NCBI GenBank assembly: GCA_041609895.1
Contig: JBFIPX010000094.1
Location: 1-11,837 of the forward strand
DNA: 11,837 nucleotides
From: JAHHLP01 sp041609895
GTDB taxonomy: Bacteria; Bacteroidota; Rhodothermia; Rhodothermales; JABDKH01
Direction of reading: 5' to 3'
Shown: positions 8,801-11,837 of the stretch, in pieces
Layout: each line of letters starts with the position of its first letter
Numbering within the stretch: the first letter of the stretch is position 1
Position numbers and translations under genes: made by a program
The notes under the pieces: model-generated
What the model saw: the letters and a program-made list of their open reading frames with translations, nothing else
Database searches by the model: none
What the model was told of the DNA's origin: nothing

Positions 8801-9261
8801 GAAGCACGTTGCTCGGCGGTCGAGTGGACGATTTCTTTGATGACTACGTAGGCGGACTGGTCGGAGCGCGTGGTTATCCGTTTTACGCACTTGGAGGCAA
8901 TGAGACCGTGTGGTTTCAGCTCTCCTATTCTTTGCCTCTATTTCCCGACATCCACCGCCAATTCTGGTTCCTTTACGCTGACAAGCTTTACGCCCGGCTC
9001 TATGCGGACGCCGCGTACGCGTGGAGCGGTGCTTTTCCGGGTATCTCGGAAGCGCGGAAGGATGTTGGCGCTGAAGTGAGGCTCGGCCTCGGATCATTTT
9101 ATCTCCTTCCCACTGCGGTCTTCGTTAGCGCCACGTATGGGATCGATGAATTTGCGTTCAAGCTGGATGATGACTTTGTTACGCCTGATGGAACCACCTC
9201 GGTGAACTACGGTCGAGATCTGCAGTGGCACTTCGGCGTACTATTCGGGTTTGATCTTTAG
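5887..9261 (+). CDS. Outer membrane protein: gluzincin metalloprotease, TolB-like propeller and beta-barrel
   Basis: An 1124-residue protein with a signal peptide (hydrophobic core about 5-16, likely cut after ARA at 20). Three parts can be seen. First, a peptidase MA-like (gluzincin) domain: HEFTH at 133-137 gives two zinc His and the catalytic Glu, and WLAEGTAQY at 190-198 gives the likely third ligand Glu193, with a 55-residue spacing. Second, about 329-605, six PD40/TolB-type blades, for example YPRYDPTGRRIAYLS, FSWSNDGNRLLFARR and PAYSPDGNSVAFISERDG. Third, from about 690 to the end, alternating beta-strands with GARGYP at 993-998, like the RGY motif of Omp85/BamA-type barrels, ending in the strand HFGVLFGFDL. 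Databases often call such proteins 'biopolymer transporter Tol' or PD40 proteins; that name says little about function. The likely role is an outer membrane-anchored protease, with substrate unknown. Only three Cys are seen: Cys384, and Cys816/Cys819 as CTAC in a barrel loop. It is translationally coupled to the M6-like gene. Confidence 0.8.
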   Translation: MRTLAAIISLLLISGSFARAQDSPSFYDFSRGSLTWYTIDTAHFKVHFHEDDKGRGSRRSATVVASIAEEIYSPITQLYDYEPDSKVSIVLRDFEDYSNGAAYFFDNVIVIWSPALDTPLRGRHDWLRNVVTHEFTHIVQVQAAMKADRRLPFQYFQLLTYEDVRRPDVLYGYPNGIVTYPIPVLNNPAWLAEGTAQYQRAEMDFDTWDSHRDMLLRTRVLAGEELSLAEMGGFYSHNSLERETVYNQGFAFTQYIASEFGEESLAKVSKSLGRWKVWTFDRAASKALGVSGDDLYDRWIARLRADYKSSVAGLADSEVAGQLVEEKGFLNLYPRYDPTGRRIAYLSNKGGDFSTTSLVVRDLSTGDELAVLDDIGRPVGSHTCALGHRVVRGVHGSFSWSNDGNRLLFARRKDTEDGSYYSDLYEYDIDAEKATRVTWNERARSPAYSPDGNSVAFISERDGTTNVFLIEDGHKEPRRITTFKSGEYLADPVWQPDGKALMVTRDAGQSNGIHRVDVATGAVTAVVDSPADERNPWIGVQDGALYFASDRTGIFNIYRIDTGASPRPVQLTNVVGGAFMPSDGPDGSLLFSRYDWDGYKIAQLDDPVAANVDADWIYRPPEVMTKWRSVQRARSDITGAGIGSMVDQTGYAEKMPHPSATLNVDDGMDHLRSDSMQIAPYNSTFTSFSFFPVLRLDQYVSRRQGRAEVRLPDRSRGETLLRNTKVGFYVASREILDGLSMLGGLLLGPASGDADSFGDYVAPSSLIDLERDLFVQFDYRKGIFLKDKRWSPQFSLQLFNVRRNVENGLAFEELACTACFPPDTTLADLSYNLWELDLVARSKITRHLLLEAGYRFSPYRVTTERFFSTEFQQTIPASSSRYYIGRALQLKVHFEALRRHRHADVVQDGASARLEYEFEPGRLLDRFEVEDGILSPKYESFRNHRITVDLKYGRRLMASTGSPHGVLMRLRGSTLLGGRVDDFFDDYVGGLVGARGYPFYALGGNETVWFQLSYSLPLFPDIHRQFWFLYADKLYARLYADAAYAWSGAFPGISEARKDVGAEVRLGLGSFYLLPTAVFVSATYGIDEFAFKLDDDFVTPDGTTSVNYGRDLQWHFGVLFGFDL

Positions 9262-9297
9262 TTCGAGGCAACCAAGAAGGGACGAAGCATTTTAGCA

Positions 9298-9975
9298 ATG
9301 GGCGGAATAGGAACACCTTTCATATATGCGGCGGCCATCATCATGATCATGGTGGCAGTCGGTTTGATTGTGGCGCTGCTAGCCGGCAATGACCGAAAAG
9401 TACCGCAGGGACCGATCCAGTGGATGGGCACCGTGTTGGCTTTACTCGTCGTCGTCTCAGGGGTCTGGTTGATCATCCTCACATCAGGGGCGGACGCGGT
9501 GCCCGCACCGTCGCGGGGAGCCGTCGCGGGTCCCGATCAGATTGAGGATATGGACATAAGCACTCCGGCGGAAGACTTTGCCTTCAAGCTTGTCTCGAGC
9601 GGGGAAGAGGCGAGGTTATCAGACTTCAAAGGTAAAGTCATAGTTTTAAATATGTGGGCAACATGGTGTGCTCCATGTCTTTACGAAATCCCCGACTTGA
9701 ACCGAATTCATCAGAATTATTCAGATTCCGGCGTGGTGGTGGTCTCTCTATCGGACGAGCAGGTAAGCGATCTGAAAGAGTTTTCGACAGTCACGGCGCT
9801 TGAGACGATCAGTGGTTACGTCGAGACTCTTGATGGTCTGCCGCAATTGGTTCGAAGCGGCTTTGAGATACGCCCTACCAGCTACGTGATAGACCGGACC
9901 GGTACGGTGAGGAAATACATACTTGGAGCGCGCAATTACCGATACTTCCAACGAACCGTATCCGAGCACCTCTGA
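9298..9975 (+). CDS. Membrane-anchored TlpA-family thiol-disulfide oxidoreductase
   Basis: A 225-residue protein with two N-terminal membrane helices (about 8-30 and 43-63) joined by a short loop with Arg33 and Lys34, which by the positive-inside rule lies in the cytoplasm. A linker (64-85) leads to a periplasmic thioredoxin-fold domain. The active site is WCAPC (123-127) in the context NMWATWCAPCLYEIPDL, as in TlpA/ResA/CcmG. RPTSYVIDRTG at 192-202 supplies the cis-Pro (Pro193) loop. Such proteins usually reduce disulfides in the periplasm, for cytochrome c maturation or for other partners; no cytochrome genes are seen here, so the client is unknown. The ATG at 9298 lies 36 bases after the previous stop, with an AAGAAGGGA stretch at 9274-9282 that is rather far (15 bases) for a ribosome binding site. 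The second TM helix is extra compared with the usual single anchor. Confidence 0.88.
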   Translation: MGGIGTPFIYAAAIIMIMVAVGLIVALLAGNDRKVPQGPIQWMGTVLALLVVVSGVWLIILTSGADAVPAPSRGAVAGPDQIEDMDISTPAEDFAFKLVSSGEEARLSDFKGKVIVLNMWATWCAPCLYEIPDLNRIHQNYSDSGVVVVSLSDEQVSDLKEFSTVTALETISGYVETLDGLPQLVRSGFEIRPTSYVIDRTGTVRKYILGARNYRYFQRTVSEHL

Positions 9976-9982
9976 CCCTTTG

Positions 9983-10990
9983 ATGCATAAGAGAACGTTA
10001 TTCCTGCTGGGCCTTTTCTGCATTGCCGCGACTGCACCCCTGATCTCGCCCGCGTGCGCCGAGGACGTTTCAGCAAAGGACCGGGAGCAAGCCGACCGAT
10101 TCGTCACAGCATCGTCACTCAGAAGTGCGATTGTCTTTGGTGGTACGAGTTCTGTCAGCGACTCCGATGTCGGGGTTGGAGGGGCTCGGAGCGTAGCCTT
10201 GGCAGCCGGGCTCTCAGCAATTCTTCCGGGGGCCGGGCAGGCCTATAATCGACAGTGGCTGAAGGCCGGCATCGGTCTCGCGGTCGAGGCGGCCCTGATC
10301 ATCGGGTATATCCAGTGGCGAAATGAAGGCCTGGATGCCGAACGTGCTTTCAAGCGCGAGGCTCACGGTGAATGGGACCCGGGACAGTACGCGTCATGGA
10401 TCAACGACTACACAGTCTTTCTCGAGGAGGTACACGGCGGTTCGTTTTCGTTTGTCGAAATAGAAGTTCCAGCATCGGTCGACTTCACAAATCCTGACGC
10501 GTGGACTGAATCGGAGCGGGCAGCGGTTTTCGGTCTCTTTCGAAGCATCCGTTCAGCTGAATCAGAGCTCTTTCATCCCGAGACCGGGGCCAGCTTTTCG
10601 CATCAATTGCCGGATTTCGGAGACCAGCAATACTACGAGCTGATTGGGAAATACTTTCAGTTCGCACCTGGATGGGCAGACTACCCGGAGTGGATTGATG
10701 AGGAGGGTTACACTGATGCGATTGACCCGGAGCGGACGAATCCTGACGGGTCGAAGACAAGTGTATCACCCAGCTTTTTCCAGTACGCGCGAGACCACGC
10801 TCACTCCCAGGACCTGCTTCGTAGAGCCTCCGTGGTTACGTCGGTTCTGGTTGTCAATCACGTGGTTGCTGCAATTGATGCGGCTGTTTTTTCGCGACTA
10901 CACAACAATCGACTCCATGCGAGTGTGACCATCGGGTACGATGCGTCAGGGTCACCGCAGCCGACTGCAATGTTGACATTCGACTTTTAG
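9983..10990 (+). CDS. Exported DUF5683-like protein of unknown function
   Basis: A 335-residue protein starting at the ATG at 9983, seven bases after the thioredoxin gene. A TTG at 9923 in frame would overlap that gene and bury the signal peptide. Residues 1-26 form a signal peptide (hydrophobic core 5-22, likely cut after ACA at 26). The family mark is LSAILPGAGQAYNRQWLKAG at 77-96, followed by a hydrophobic segment (about 97-111). A second hydrophobic segment near the C-terminus (SVLVVNHVVAAIDAAVFSRL) matches the conserved 'NH..aaiDA' end of DUF5683-like proteins in Bacteroidota. In between is an acidic, aromatic-rich region, probably periplasmic. The last strand (TAMLTFDF) ends in Phe as many outer membrane proteins do. 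No function is known; envelope location and operon with the preceding genes are inferred. Family assignment rests on the PGAGQ motif and layout only. Confidence 0.72.
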   Translation: MHKRTLFLLGLFCIAATAPLISPACAEDVSAKDREQADRFVTASSLRSAIVFGGTSSVSDSDVGVGGARSVALAAGLSAILPGAGQAYNRQWLKAGIGLAVEAALIIGYIQWRNEGLDAERAFKREAHGEWDPGQYASWINDYTVFLEEVHGGSFSFVEIEVPASVDFTNPDAWTESERAAVFGLFRSIRSAESELFHPETGASFSHQLPDFGDQQYYELIGKYFQFAPGWADYPEWIDEEGYTDAIDPERTNPDGSKTSVSPSFFQYARDHAHSQDLLRRASVVTSVLVVNHVVAAIDAAVFSRLHNNRLHASVTIGYDASGSPQPTAMLTFDF

Positions 10991-11017
10991 GTCCCGTCTC
11001 ATTCGCGAAAGGCCTAC

Positions 11018-11037
11018 AATTTCGTATCATCGAAATT
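11018..11037. repeat. Perfect inverted repeat, 7-bp arms, 6-base spacer
   Basis: AATTTCG and CGAAATT flank TATCAT. The arms are perfectly complementary. There is no T-run after it, so a Rho-independent terminator is unlikely; an operator for a dimeric regulator of the symporter gene, or a weak mRNA hairpin before its ribosome binding site, are alternatives. A chance match is also possible at this length. Confidence 0.45.
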
Positions 11038-11047
11038 CGCCGCAATC

Positions 11048-11054
11048 GAGAAGG
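11048..11054 (+). promoter_or_regulatory. Shine-Dalgarno-like site of the symporter gene
   Basis: GAGAAGG sits five bases before the ATG at 11060 and supports that start. It is the only well-placed purine-rich site in the window; the starts at 1473, 2699, 5887 and 9983 lack one. Confidence 0.5.
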
Positions 11055-11059
11055 CAGTC

Positions 11060-11837
11060 ATGCCCTGGTACCGAAAACTCCACTGGCAAATCATCATCGG
11101 CCTTGTGTTGGGTCTGGTGTACGGTATTGTTGCTGCCATTCTTGGATGGGGAGAGTTTACGTCCGACTGGATTGCTCCGTTTGGAACGATCTTCATCAAT
11201 CTCCTCAAGTTGATCGCGGTGCCTTTGATACTTGCCTCGCTGATCACGGGCGTCGCATCTCTGTCTGACCTTCGAAAGCTATCCCGGATTGGGGGGAAGA
11301 CGATCGCGATCTACATGTTTACGACGCTGGTTGCGCTAGTAATCGGATTGACGATCGTTAACGTGCTGCAACCGGGCAAGACCGTCCCTCCGGAAATGCG
11401 GGCAAAGCTGGAAGCCACCTATGAGGGAGATGTCGCGGAGCGGGAGATACTTGCCGAGGAGACGAAGCAGCGCGGGCCGCTGCAGCCCCTCGTTGATATC
11501 GTTCCGGAGAATCTTTTTGACTCCGCGTCTAGCAACCGCAATATGCTGCAGGTAGTCTTCTTCGCCATCTTTGCCGGAGTCGGGCTCCTGATGGTGCCGA
11601 GGGAAAAAGCGGAGCCGTTGATCGGCTTTTTCGATGGGCTGAACGCGCTGGTGATCAAGCTGGTGGAGCTCATCATGGTGACGGCTCCACTTGGGGTGTT
11701 CGCGTTGCTGGCAGATACGATTAATTCTGTTGCTCGCGACAACATCAATGAGGTAGGCGAACTGCTTGCCGCCCTCGGGTACTACTGCCTGGCCGTAGTA
11801 ATCGGTCTGATCATCCACGGTGCAGTGACCTATCCGA
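11060..11837 (+). CDS. Dicarboxylate/amino acid:cation symporter (DAACS family), 3' truncated by window
   Basis: The first 259 residues of a sodium- or proton-coupled symporter of the GltP/DctA/glutamate transporter family in the inner membrane, which imports C4-dicarboxylates or acidic/neutral amino acids. Family marks: a first helix (about 9-28), then FGTIFINLLKLIAVPLILAS (41-60) with helix 2, the ITGVASLSDLRKL loop (62-74), helix 3 (82-101), and MLQVVFFAIFAGVGLL (162-177) and ELIMVTAPLGVFALLA (203-218) as helices 4 and 5. The loop at about 105-155 between helices 3 and 4 is long and charged. The usual family length is about 400-450, so the substrate-binding half (HP1, helix 7 NMDGT region, HP2, helix 8) is outside the window and the substrate cannot be predicted. 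ATG at 11060 is supported by GAGAAGG. Probably unrelated to the secretion genes upstream. Confidence 0.9.
   Translation, partial: MPWYRKLHWQIIIGLVLGLVYGIVAAILGWGEFTSDWIAPFGTIFINLLKLIAVPLILASLITGVASLSDLRKLSRIGGKTIAIYMFTTLVALVIGLTIVNVLQPGKTVPPEMRAKLEATYEGDVAEREILAEETKQRGPLQPLVDIVPENLFDSASSNRNMLQVVFFAIFAGVGLLMVPREKAEPLIGFFDGLNALVIKLVELIMVTAPLGVFALLADTINSVARDNINEVGELLAALGYYCLAVVIGLIIHGAVTYP

Larger units (their letters stand above)
10991..11059 (+). other. Gap between DUF5683-like gene and symporter gene
   Basis: This 69-base gap is the longest non-coding stretch. It holds one perfect inverted repeat and a purine-rich Shine-Dalgarno-like sequence. I see no convincing promoter: a TACAAT at 11015-11020 could be a -10 element but has no -35 at a suitable distance. 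A terminator with a T-run is also absent, so read-through from the upstream genes is possible. Confidence 0.5.

Noticed and set aside
9923..9982. TTG start for the DUF5683-like gene inside the thioredoxin gene
   Set aside because: It would put 20 polar residues before a signal peptide; the ATG at 9983 fits better.
10046..10060. Possible lipobox (SPAC) in the DUF5683-like signal peptide
   Set aside because: Residues before the Cys (Ser-Pro-Ala) do not match a lipobox well; ordinary cleavage after ACA is more likely.
10973..10978. TTGACA, a perfect -35-like hexamer
   Set aside because: It is inside the end of the DUF5683-like gene and no -10 element lies 16-18 bases downstream; the TACAAT at 11015 is 36 bases away.
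11336..11818. Minus-strand open frame of 160 codons
   Set aside because: Antisense to the symporter gene, whose family motifs are unmistakable.

Overview
The window is a protein-dense, single-direction stretch of a bacterial chromosome with moderately GC-rich codon use. Seven genes, all on the + strand, fill almost all of it; the largest gap is 69 bases. The gene content (a PorU-type C25 sortase, a PorV-type outer membrane protein, proteins ending in FlgD-like/T9SS-like C-terminal domains, and a DUF5683-like protein) points to a member of the Bacteroidota/Rhodothermota/Balneolota group (FCB superphylum). The scarcity of Shine-Dalgarno sequences fits this too. I lean towards the Rhodothermota side because of base composition, but the sequence alone does not settle it.

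Layout: (1) 3-1412, the C-terminal 469 residues of PorU, the type IX secretion sortase, cut by the window start; (2) 1473-2636, PorV, the outer membrane shuttle partner of PorU; (3) 2699-5890, a large exported M6-peptidase-like protein whose HEFGH zinc motif has been replaced by ASFLN, followed by a repeat/propeller-like region and a T9SS-like C-terminal domain; (4) 5887-9261, starting within the stop of gene 3 (ATGA overlap), a three-part protein with an intact HEFTH...E gluzincin domain, a TolB-like propeller and a C-terminal outer membrane beta-barrel; (5) 9298-9975, a membrane-anchored TlpA-type thioredoxin with a WCAPC active site; (6) 9983-10990, an exported DUF5683-like protein; (7) 11060 to the window end, the first 259 residues of a DAACS-family dicarboxylate/amino acid:cation symporter.

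Genes 1-6 look like one transcription unit devoted to the cell envelope. PorU and PorV cleave and attach type IX cargo at the surface. Gene 3 looks like a candidate cargo, or a surface component that has lost catalysis. Gene 4 would put an active metalloprotease and a propeller on an outer membrane barrel. Gene 5 would supply reducing power in the periplasm. The most noteworthy point is the translationally coupled pair of an apparently dead M6 protease and an apparently live barrel-linked gluzincin, directly behind porU-porV. A joint function for them is inference, not something the sequence proves. The symporter begins after a small gap holding a perfect 7-bp inverted repeat and has the only well-placed Shine-Dalgarno-like sequence; it is probably separate in function.

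I found no RNA genes, CRISPR arrays, insertion sequences, attachment sites or origins, and no stretch over 300 bases without a gene.
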